Shown here piece after piece: positions 32,530-39,828 of a stretch of DNA of 64,000 nt; position 1 is the stretch's first letter, and each line of letters opens with the position of its first letter. Under the pieces are notes generated by a model. It did no database searches. It was not told the DNA's origin and saw nothing but the letters and a program-made list of their open reading frames with translations. The stretch is taken from NCBI RefSeq assembly GCF_042675745.1, contig NZ_JBHTJM010000011.1, positions 1-64,000 on the forward strand, read 5' to 3'. This stretch comes from Pseudofulvibacter geojedonensis. Its GTDB lineage: Bacteria; Bacteroidota; Bacteroidia; Flavobacteriales; Flavobacteriaceae. The position numbers and the translations under genes were made by a program.

Positions 32530-34725
32530 TTATTCTAAATCGAATCTATCTAGGTTCATCACTTTAGCCCAAGCAGCAACAAAATCGTTTACAAAACGCT
32601 CTTCTCCATCATCTGCTCCATAAACTTCACAAACGGCCCTTAACTCTGTATTAGAACCAAATATTAAATCTGCTCTTGTTCCGTAAAATTTCATTGCTCC
32701 AGTAGCTCGATCTCTACCAATAAACTCATTATCTTCTGAATTTGCTGCTTTCCAGGTTAGAGAAAAATCTAAAACATTACTAAAAAAATCATTGGTTAGG
32801 TGTCCAACATTTTCTGTAAACACTCCATGCTTAGATCCATTATAATTGGCCCCTAAAACTCTTAGTCCACCAACTAAAACCGTCATTTCTGGAATAGACA
32901 GTGTTAATAAATTAGCTTTATCTACCAATAAATCTTCAGCAGCTACATTAAGTTTCGAATTCTGATAATTTCTAAATCCATCAGCCAATGGTTCCATATG
33001 ACTGAACGATTCTAAATCTGTTTGCTCCTGAGTAGCATCTCCCCTTCCTTGTGAGAAAGAAACATTTACATGATATCCAGTTTTTCTAGCAGCTTCTTCA
33101 ATTCCTGCATTTCCTGCTAATACAATTAAATCGGCCATAGAAATTGTTTCACTAAACTCTTTTTGAATGCTTTCCAATACATTTAAAACTTTATTCAACT
33201 CTTCTGGATTATTCACTTCCCAGCTGCGCTGTGGCTCTAAACATATTCTTGCTCCATTGGCTCCTCCACGCTTATCTGAACCTCTAAAAGTAGAAGCAGA
33301 AGCCCAAGCAGTTTTAACCATTTCTGAAATAGACAATTCAGAATCTAAAATCATTTTCTTTAAAGAATTAATATCAGTCTCGCTTAAAGTATAATTTACT
33401 TTTGGCACCGGATCTTGCCAAATTAATTCTTCTGAAGGCACTTCTGGCCCTAAATAACGATCAATAGGTCCCATATCTCTGTGGGTTAACTTAAACCAAG
33501 CGCGTGCAAATGCATCTTCAAAGGCAGCATGATCTTTATGAAAACGTTCTGAAATCTCTCGATAGGTAGGATCCATTTTTAAGGCCATATCTGCAGTAGA
33601 CATCATTAAAGCTTGTTTTCCGTTTGGATCTCCAGCCTTAGGTGCCATTCTAGCATTAGAAGCAGCCGTAGGCGTCCATTGATGCGCTCCTGCTGGACTT
33701 TTAGTTAATTCCCAATCATAATTTAACAATACATCAAAATAATCATGGTCCCATTGAGTAGGATTTGGAGTCCACGCTCCCTCTAGACCACTCGTAATTG
33801 TATCATCTAATACTCCAGTCCCAAAAGAGTTTTTCCAGCCTGTACTCATTTCTTCAATAGAAGCTCCATGTGGTTCAACCCCCACATACTTATCAGGATC
33901 TGCAGCACCATGGGCTTTACCAAATGTATGCCCACCCGCTACTAAAGCTACTGTTTCCTCATCATTCATTGCCATTCTACCAAAAGTAATCTTAATATCA
34001 TGAGCCGATTTTAATGGATCAGGTTCTCCGTTTGGACCTTCAGGGTTTACATAAATCAATCCCATATGCACTGCTCCTAAATGACCTTCTAACTCACCAT
34101 CTCCAGTATCGTATCTATCATCATTACCTAACCACTGATTTTCACTACCCCAATAAATATCTTGTTCTGATTCCCATACATCCTCTCGTCCGCCAGCAAA
34201 ACCAAAAGTTTTAAACCCCATAGACTCTAGTGCACAGTTCCCTGCTAAAATCATTAAATCTGCCCATGAAATTTTATTTCCATATTTCTTTTTAATGGGC
34301 CATAATAATAATCGTGCCTTGTCTAAATTCCCATTATCTGGCCAACTATTTAATGGTGCAAAACGATGGGTTCCAGATCCAGCTCCCCCTCTACCATCAC
34401 CCACACGATAAGTTCCAGCACTATGCCAAGCCATTCGTATCATTAGCCCTCCATAATGACCATAATCTGCAGGCCACCAGTCTTGAGAATCTGTCATTAA
34501 ATTAACTAAATCTTGCTTTAATGAATTATAATCCAAGCTATTAAAAGCTTCTTTATAATTAAACCCTTTACCCATTGGGTCATTTTTTAAAGCATTTTGA
34601 CGAAGAATATTTAACTTTAATTCATTGGGCCACCAGTCTCTATTGGAGGTTCCTCCTCCGGCTGGCTTTTTTTGTATACTAAGAAAGGGGCATTTGTTTT
34701 GTTCGTTAGCTGATAAGTTTTTCAT
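32530..34725 (-). CDS. katG: Catalase-peroxidase
   Basis: Heme enzyme that breaks down hydrogen peroxide, with peroxidase activity. 731 residues, two tandem peroxidase-like domains. The distal site RMAWHSAGTYRVGDGRGGA contains the Trp of the Met-Tyr-Trp adduct; the Tyr is in GLIYVNPEGPNGEPDP; the proximal His is in VALVAGGHTFGKAHG. The second, heme-free domain starts at about residue 430. No signal peptide, so cytoplasmic. A -7 box TAAATTTG is upstream (34754-34761). I see no OxyR-type regulator nearby. Confidence 0.98.
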   Translation of the reverse strand: MKNLSANEQNKCPFLSIQKKPAGGGTSNRDWWPNELKLNILRQNALKNDPMGKGFNYKEAFNSLDYNSLKQDLVNLMTDSQDWWPADYGHYGGLMIRMAWHSAGTYRVGDGRGGAGSGTHRFAPLNSWPDNGNLDKARLLLWPIKKKYGNKISWADLMILAGNCALESMGFKTFGFAGGREDVWESEQDIYWGSENQWLGNDDRYDTGDGELEGHLGAVHMGLIYVNPEGPNGEPDPLKSAHDIKITFGRMAMNDEETVALVAGGHTFGKAHGAADPDKYVGVEPHGASIEEMSTGWKNSFGTGVLDDTITSGLEGAWTPNPTQWDHDYFDVLLNYDWELTKSPAGAHQWTPTAASNARMAPKAGDPNGKQALMMSTADMALKMDPTYREISERFHKDHAAFEDAFARAWFKLTHRDMGPIDRYLGPEVPSEELIWQDPVPKVNYTLSETDINSLKKMILDSELSISEMVKTAWASASTFRGSDKRGGANGARICLEPQRSWEVNNPEELNKVLNVLESIQKEFSETISMADLIVLAGNAGIEEAARKTGYHVNVSFSQGRGDATQEQTDLESFSHMEPLADGFRNYQNSKLNVAAEDLLVDKANLLTLSIPEMTVLVGGLRVLGANYNGSKHGVFTENVGHLTNDFFSNVLDFSLTWKAANSEDNEFIGRDRATGAMKFYGTRADLIFGSNTELRAVCEVYGADDGEERFVNDFVAAWAKVMNLDRFDLE

Positions 34726-34753
34726 TTGTATTGATTTTGTTTAGCGTTTCTTT

Positions 34754-34761
34754 CAAATTTA
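34754..34761 (-). promoter_or_regulatory. -7 box (TAAATTTG) for katG
   Basis: Exact TAnnTTTG match on the minus strand, 28 bases before the katG ATG; no TTG at -33 distance. Confidence 0.35.
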
Positions 34762-34816
34762 CAACAAAATCATTGTTTTTAATAATCTAAAAAACTTATT
34801 ACCAAATAGATACAAT

Positions 34817-35944
34817 TTATCCTAACAATTGAATCAACACTTTTAAGTAATCTTCTCTACTCTTTACAAAATCTAAATCAGATACATCTATTACCTTAAC
34901 ATTTAATTTGGGTTGAGATTTCATAAACTCAACATAACCTTTGTTTAGCTTTTCTAAATATTCTGGCTGTATGTTTTGCTCATATTCTCTACCTCTCTTT
35001 TTTATATTTTGTAATAATCTTTCCGTATTTTGATATAAATACACATACAAATCGGGTTGTTGCATGTCTTTATAAATCACATTAAAAAACTTACGATACA
35101 AGCCAAATTCATCTTCTGGTAAAGTTACTTTAGCAAAGGTTAATGATTTAGAGATATGGTAATCTGACACCATAAAATCGGCAAATAAATCGTATTGAGC
35201 AATATCATCAGAAAGTTGCTGATATCTATCTGCCAAAAAACTCATTTCTAGCGGAAAAGCAAAACGTTGCTGATCTTCATAAAATTTTGGCAAAAAAGCA
35301 TTATCTGCAAAACGTTCTAAAATTAATTTGGCTTTAAAATCTTGAGAAATCATTGTTGCCAAAGATGTTTTACCACAACCTATATTTCCTTCTATAGCAA
35401 TAAAGTTATATTTACTAAGATTAAAATCATTTGGCGGATTGTTTAAACACTCACTTAGTTTTATTGGTAGATCCGTATCTAAACAAGCTTCTTTCAGTGC
35501 TAATACAGTTTTCTCTGTAACAGGGTGTTTGAATTCTTTAGCTATATCTGCCAAAGGAGTTAACACAAAATTACGCTTATCTATATCTTTATGCGGAATT
35601 GAAAGCTTATTAGTCCTTACTACCTTATCATTAATAAATAAAATATCGATATCGATTACTCGAGCTTGATACCCAGATGTAGTTTTTTCTTTTCTACCTA
35701 ACTCAATTTCTATTTGTTGAAACTTAATAAGTAATTCTTCAGGAGATAAGAAACTTGTAATCTCTATACAACAATTTAAAAAATCATCACTTTCAAATCC
35801 CCACGATGGTGTTTCATAAACTGGTGAAACCTGAATAACATTTCCTACTTGTTCAAATATTTTATCTACTGCCAATTGCAGGTTTTGCAATCGGTTTCCT
35901 TGGTTGGTTCCTAAAGAAAGAAATATTTTTTGTAACAAATTCAA
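34817..35944 (-). CDS. folK: FolK-deoxynucleoside kinase fusion
   Basis: 375 residues. Residues 1-160 are 6-hydroxymethyl-7,8-dihydropterin pyrophosphokinase: LSLGTNQGNRLQNLQ, VSPVYETPSWGF, RVIDIDILFINDKVV, LSIPHKDIDKRNFVLTPLADI. Residues about 175-375 are a deoxynucleoside kinase: P-loop IAIEGNIGCGKTSLATMI, the ERFADNAFLPKFYED region, the DRYQQL motif, KRGREYEQNI lid. One polypeptide thus makes a folate precursor and phosphorylates salvaged deoxynucleosides. The start is not ATG: TTG at 35944 (or 35938) opens directly before the first strand. The fusion is common in Flavobacteriia. Divergent from sppA. Confidence 0.93.
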   Translation of the reverse strand: MNLLQKIFLSLGTNQGNRLQNLQLAVDKIFEQVGNVIQVSPVYETPSWGFESDDFLNCCIEITSFLSPEELLIKFQQIEIELGRKEKTTSGYQARVIDIDILFINDKVVRTNKLSIPHKDIDKRNFVLTPLADIAKEFKHPVTEKTVLALKEACLDTDLPIKLSECLNNPPNDFNLSKYNFIAIEGNIGCGKTSLATMISQDFKAKLILERFADNAFLPKFYEDQQRFAFPLEMSFLADRYQQLSDDIAQYDLFADFMVSDYHISKSLTFAKVTLPEDEFGLYRKFFNVIYKDMQQPDLYVYLYQNTERLLQNIKKRGREYEQNIQPEYLEKLNKGYVEFMKSQPKLNVKVIDVSDLDFVKSREDYLKVLIQLLG

Positions 35945-35984
35945 AAAACGACAGACTTACAGTTTAACAAAATTGAGTAGCTCA

Positions 35985-35992
35985 CAAAACTA
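35985..35992 (-). promoter_or_regulatory. -7 box (TAGTTTTG) upstream of folK-dNK
   Basis: Exact TAnnTTTG match on the minus strand, about 40 bases before the TTG start; no -33 TTG at the right distance. Confidence 0.35.
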
Positions 35993-36036
35993 CCATTTTT
36001 TAACGTATAAATTTTTTAAACTTAAATAAAAAACAA

Positions 36037-37812
36037 ATGAATTTTTTGAAAAGAGTTTTAGCAACTATTGTAGGAATATTTGTATTTATAGGGCTTTGCT
36101 TTGTAATGCTTATGATTATCGGAGCTATTGCAGGTGGAGGAAGTGACGATAAAGTGAAAATAAAAGAAAATACGGTTTTAGAATTAAATTTAGACCAAGC
36201 TATTCCTGATTACAAGCCTAAATCTGAAGAAGATAAAATCTTTAACGAGCTATTTGGAAAAGAAGGCCATAATGATTTATTCGATATTATTTCAGCTATA
36301 GAGTATGCATCTAAAGATGAAAACATTAAGGGTATCAGTATAAAAAACTTAAACTTACAAGCTGGTATGGCTCAAACTAAAGCCTTACGTGATGCTTTAA
36401 AAGAATTTAAAAACACTGGTAAATTTATTGTTGCCTATGGAGATATTATTAGCCAAAAAGCATATTATTTAAATTCTGTTGCTGATTCTATTTACTTAAA
36501 TCCTGTGGGAGCTTTAGACTTTAAAGGATTATCGTCTGAGATACTATATTATAAAGACTTTCAAGAAAAGTACGGTCTAAAAATGGAAGTTATCAGACAT
36601 GGTAAATATAAAAGTGCTGTAGAACCTTATTTAGCTCAAGAAATGAGTGAAGCTAACAGAGAGCAAATTTCTGTTTTCTTAAACTCTATTTGGTCTAATA
36701 TGAAAAATGAAATTAGTGAAAGCAGAGGAGTTTCTGTAGCTCAATTAGATACTATTGCCGACAACTTATTAACCCGTACAGCTACAAAAGCGGCAGATAG
36801 CAAATTAATAGATAAAGTTGCTTATGTAGATGAATTTAATGATGCTATTAAAAATAGATTAGGTGTTGAAGAAGATAAAGATGTAGAAACTGTTAGCATA
36901 TATAAATACGCTAAATATGCTGCAGGAAAAATACGTAGCAAAAAAGCAAAAATTAAAGATAAGATTGCTGTTATATATGCACAAGGTCAAATTATGTATG
37001 GTGAAGGTGATGAGAAAACGATTGGACAAGGTTCTATAAACAAAGCTTTAAAAGATGCGCGTGAAGACGAAAAAATTAAAGCCGTTGTTTTACGTGTTAA
37101 CTCTCCAGGGGGGTCTGCACTGGCTAGTGAATTAATTTGGAGAGAAATTGAGCGTACAAAAGCTGTTAAGCCTGTTATTGTTTCTATGGGTAACTTAGCT
37201 GCTTCTGGAGGATATTACATTGCTTGTAATGCTGATAAAATTATTGCAGAACCAAGTACTATTACTGGTAGTATAGGTGTATTTGGAACCTTACCTAATG
37301 CTCATGAATTTATGAATAACATAGGTATCAATGCAGAAAGTGTTCAAACTAACAAAAATGCTATAACTTACAGTTTCTTCGAACCGTTATCTCAAGAACA
37401 ACACGATGTAATTAAAGAAGGGGTAGTAGATATTTACAACTTATTTGTTAAACGAGTGGCAGATGGTAGAAAGATGACTCCTGAAGCTGTAAACGAAATA
37501 GCACAAGGTAGAGTTTGGACTGGTTCTGATGCTTTGAACATTGGTTTAGTAGACGAAATAGGAGGACTAGACATCGCTTTAAAATATGCTGCTGAAGCTG
37601 CAGAATTAGAAGATTATAAAGTTAAAGAGTTACCTCATTATGAAAAAGATTTCGAAAAAATGCTATCTGGTTTTGGATTTGTTCAAACAAAAGAAAGCTT
37701 ATTAAAAGAAGAGTTGGGTGCTCGTAATTACGAAATCATGCAAAAAATGAAGAATATTACTAAGATGGAAGGAGCGCAAATGTTACTACCATACGATTTA
37801 AATATTCAGTAA
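36037..37812 (+). CDS. sppA: Signal peptide peptidase SppA, 67K type
   Basis: Membrane-anchored serine protease that degrades cleaved signal peptides. 591 residues, tandem ClpP-like domains as in the E. coli 67K form. N-terminal membrane helix (about 7-30); first domain carries the general-base Lys region IRHGKYKSAVEPYLAQEMSE; second domain holds the nucleophile in NLAASGGYYIACNADKI, after VLRVNSPGGSALASELIWRE. ITGSIGVFG and the C-terminal FVKRVADGRKMTPEAV.. GRVWTGSDALNIGLVDEIGG are conserved. Ends in a terminator with a T-run. Confidence 0.95.
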   Translation: MNFLKRVLATIVGIFVFIGLCFVMLMIIGAIAGGGSDDKVKIKENTVLELNLDQAIPDYKPKSEEDKIFNELFGKEGHNDLFDIISAIEYASKDENIKGISIKNLNLQAGMAQTKALRDALKEFKNTGKFIVAYGDIISQKAYYLNSVADSIYLNPVGALDFKGLSSEILYYKDFQEKYGLKMEVIRHGKYKSAVEPYLAQEMSEANREQISVFLNSIWSNMKNEISESRGVSVAQLDTIADNLLTRTATKAADSKLIDKVAYVDEFNDAIKNRLGVEEDKDVETVSIYKYAKYAAGKIRSKKAKIKDKIAVIYAQGQIMYGEGDEKTIGQGSINKALKDAREDEKIKAVVLRVNSPGGSALASELIWREIERTKAVKPVIVSMGNLAASGGYYIACNADKIIAEPSTITGSIGVFGTLPNAHEFMNNIGINAESVQTNKNAITYSFFEPLSQEQHDVIKEGVVDIYNLFVKRVADGRKMTPEAVNEIAQGRVWTGSDALNIGLVDEIGGLDIALKYAAEAAELEDYKVKELPHYEKDFEKMLSGFGFVQTKESLLKEELGARNYEIMQKMKNITKMEGAQMLLPYDLNIQ

Positions 37813-37836
37813 TAAAAATTTATACAAACATTATAA

Positions 37837-37873
37837 GCGTCTACTACACTTACCTTAGTAGGCGTTTTTTTTT
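37837..37873 (+). terminator. Terminator of sppA
   Basis: Stem GCGTCTACTA / TAGTAGGCGT with G-T pairs and a 9-base loop, followed by a long T-run that continues almost to the next ATG. Confidence 0.75.
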
Positions 37874-37879
37874 ATAAAA

Positions 37880-38086
37880 ATGAAAATTAACACTCATAAA
37901 CCTACTGTAATTTGGATTCTAATTATTATAGGTATTGCTGCCTTATTATACAGAACAATTGGCTGGCTTTTTAACTTAGAATTACCCTATTCAGAAACAG
38001 CTAAGCAAATTACTCGAACAGCAGGTTTTCTGTATATATTCTATATGATTGTAACCGAATTTAAAAATAAGAAAGCCGCTAAATAG
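37880..38086 (+). CDS. Small two-helix membrane protein
   Basis: 68 residues with two hydrophobic helices (about 10-30 and 46-60) and basic ends. No family recognised. The ATG is only a few bases beyond the T-run of the sppA terminator. Its last seven codons and stop form one arm of an 18-bp palindrome shared with the convergent downstream gene, so sequence there is under two constraints. Could be a read-through product of sppA. Confidence 0.5.
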   Translation: MKINTHKPTVIWILIIIGIAALLYRTIGWLFNLELPYSETAKQITRTAGFLYIFYMIVTEFKNKKAAK

Positions 38087-38101
38087 CGGCTTTCTTATTT
38101 T
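38064..38101. terminator. 18-bp-arm palindrome serving as bidirectional terminator inside two genes' 3' ends
   Basis: AAAATAAGAAAGCCGCTA / TAGCGGCTTTCTTATTTT, perfect arms, 2-base centre, T-rich on both sides. The stop codon of the left gene (38084-38086) begins the right arm and the stop of the right gene (38100-38102) lies at its outer end. Confidence 0.85.
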
Positions 38102-38450
38102 ATTTTTTGGCTTGCTCTTTTATCATTTTAATTTCCTCTTCCATTTTTCTTATTCTGAATTTATCTTGATAATGAAAAACTACATGCCCCAGTAAGCACA
38201 CAAATACGTATCCTAAAAAAAAATACAATACTAAAGTAAGGTAATCTGTACCTGCTCTTTCCATAATACTTTTTCTATTTTGGTGTGTTCCATAATGACT
38301 AGAACCAGAATACATAGGACATAAAAACGAAAATGCGACTCCAAAAAGCAATGCCTTTACAAAGTTTCTTTTTAAAAAACCAGTACTCTCTTTTATTCTA
38401 TCTATCTTAAGATTTAATACGTATATTTTTCTTTCTTGTAGCTCTGTCAT
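38100..38450 (-). CDS. Small membrane protein with coiled-coil ends
   Basis: 116 residues. Basic/helical N-terminus (about 1-25), hydrophobic segments at about 29-47 and 68-92, then a charged helix rich in Lys/Glu (about 95-116). The loop between the helices is hydrophilic (GSSHYGTHQNRK). No recognised family. Downstream of the lipocalin-like lipoprotein gene, 25 bases apart on the same strand, so perhaps co-transcribed. Confidence 0.5.
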   Translation of the reverse strand: MTELQERKIYVLNLKIDRIKESTGFLKRNFVKALLFGVAFSFLCPMYSGSSHYGTHQNRKSIMERAGTDYLTLVLYFFLGYVFVCLLGHVVFHYQDKFRIRKMEEEIKMIKEQAKK

Positions 38451-38475
38451 TTATCTATATTTTACAACCTTACTT

Positions 38476-38898
38476 TTACTGGCGAGCATACGTACTCACT
38501 TCTGTTTGAGCAGGGTCTGTATAAGTTTCTGTAACTGTAAAGGTATTATTATTATTAGAAAATGATAGAGTAACTTGATTAGTTTCTCCTGAATTTGTGA
38601 TTGCATAAACACCACTAGAAATCCTAGACCAAGTTCCACTTGTTAACTCATCTAACACACAATCATTACCACTTTCAACAAGGTTTTCGCTAGTATATTC
38701 GCCATTTGAACTAAATATTAAATCTTCTTCTAAGTCACATCCTAATTCAGAGGCATTAAGTGGAGTTCCATCTACAGATTGAGCTGTTAAACGCCAATTA
38801 CCTATAATTGGGTCTTGTGAGCTACCAGATGAGTCATCACTAGAACATGATAATAATGTAGCTGTAGCTACAAATAGAGTAAAAATTCCTTTTTTCAT
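38476..38898 (-). CDS. Lipocalin-like lipoprotein
   Basis: 140 residues. Lipoprotein signal MKKGIFTLFVATATLLSC with the lipidated Cys18, then a Ser/Asp-rich linker (SSDDSSGSS) suggesting surface export. Residues about 30-140 match the lipocalin-like (DUF4923/Lipocalin_4) pattern: IIGNWRLTAQSVDGTPLN, a Cys pair (GCDLEEDLIFSSNGEYT.. NDCVLDELT), GTWSRISSGVYAI, ..NTFTVTETYTD. Ligand unknown. Divergent from the queuosine transporter gene. Confidence 0.75.
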   Translation of the reverse strand: MKKGIFTLFVATATLLSCSSDDSSGSSQDPIIGNWRLTAQSVDGTPLNASELGCDLEEDLIFSSNGEYTSENLVESGNDCVLDELTSGTWSRISSGVYAITNSGETNQVTLSFSNNNNTFTVTETYTDPAQTEVSTYARQ

Positions 38899-38975
38899 TT
38901 TTTAATATTTAAAGTTGTTTAACTAGTTACAATTTTAATCATTTCTTACCAAAAAAATAAATTATCTTTATTCTT

Positions 38976-39683
38976 ATGAATTCAAAAAAGCAAAGACAAG
39001 CATATACTATCTACCTTTATTTAGGAGCACTTTTTATTACCTCTTTGGTTGTCTGCAATCTTATTTTTCAGAAATTTTTTGCGTTTAAACCTTTTCCTAT
39101 TACCATCTTTGGAGAAGAATTATTCGAACTTTCTGTCGGTTTACTGCCCTACCCAATAACTTTTTTAATTACCGATATTGTTTCTGAAATTTATGGGAAA
39201 CAAAAAGCTAACAATCTTGTAAAAGCTGGTTTATTTGCTTCTGTCTTCTCTTTATTAATAGTATTTATAAGTCAGTCTGTTAATGCCGTATCATGGTCTC
39301 CAGTTAACAATGAAACTTTTAATAAAGTTTTTGGGAACGCTACCATAGCAGTATTTGCATCTATGCTAGCTTATTTATTTGCCCAATTTATAGATGTACA
39401 CTTATATCATTTCTGGAAAAAACTAACCAAAGGGAAACATCTTTGGTTGCGTAATAACTTTTCTACTTTTAGTTCTCAATTAATAGACACTCTCGTTATT
39501 TTACTCTTACTATGCAATGCCGATATCATTGCTTGGGAACGTTTCTGGGGATTGCTAATTAGCGGATTTCTTTTTAAAATAATGGTTGCTATACTAGATA
39601 CTCCTTTACTATACATATCTACTTACTTATTTAGAAAATATTTTGGTCTAGAATTTGGCGAAGAATTAACATTAGACAACTGA
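38976..39683 (+). CDS. Queuosine precursor transporter (YhhQ/QueT-type, DUF165/VUT1)
   Basis: 235 residues with about 6 membrane helices. Family blocks: LVVCNLIFQKFFAF near residue 25, LPYPITFLITDIVSEIYGK, the ..ASMLAYLFAQFIDVHLYHFW segment, LWLRNNFSTFSSQLIDTLV and the end ..LLYISTYLFRK. These match the vitamin-uptake-type family that imports 7-cyano-7-deazaguanine or preQ1 for tRNA modification. No queuosine genes nearby. Single-gene unit. Confidence 0.9.
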   Translation: MNSKKQRQAYTIYLYLGALFITSLVVCNLIFQKFFAFKPFPITIFGEELFELSVGLLPYPITFLITDIVSEIYGKQKANNLVKAGLFASVFSLLIVFISQSVNAVSWSPVNNETFNKVFGNATIAVFASMLAYLFAQFIDVHLYHFWKKLTKGKHLWLRNNFSTFSSQLIDTLVILLLLCNADIIAWERFWGLLISGFLFKIMVAILDTPLLYISTYLFRKYFGLEFGEELTLDN

Positions 39684-39692
39684 TTTTAAGCT

Positions 39693-39700
39693 ATTTTTGT
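39693..39700 (+). promoter_or_regulatory. -7 box (TATTTTTG) in the leader of the AsmA gene
   Basis: Exact TAnnTTTG match; it lies about 130 bases before the AsmA ATG, leaving a long leader; no -33 TTG. Confidence 0.3.
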
Positions 39701-39828
39701 AACTACAGAGTTGTCATATAAAATTTGTTTTAAGACCTCATCAAATAAATCAAGTAACGCTTTTGATTAAACTCGCTAGAGTTGCTAGTCAATTCAAACT
39801 AACAGTATAAAATAACTATTTTCAATTC

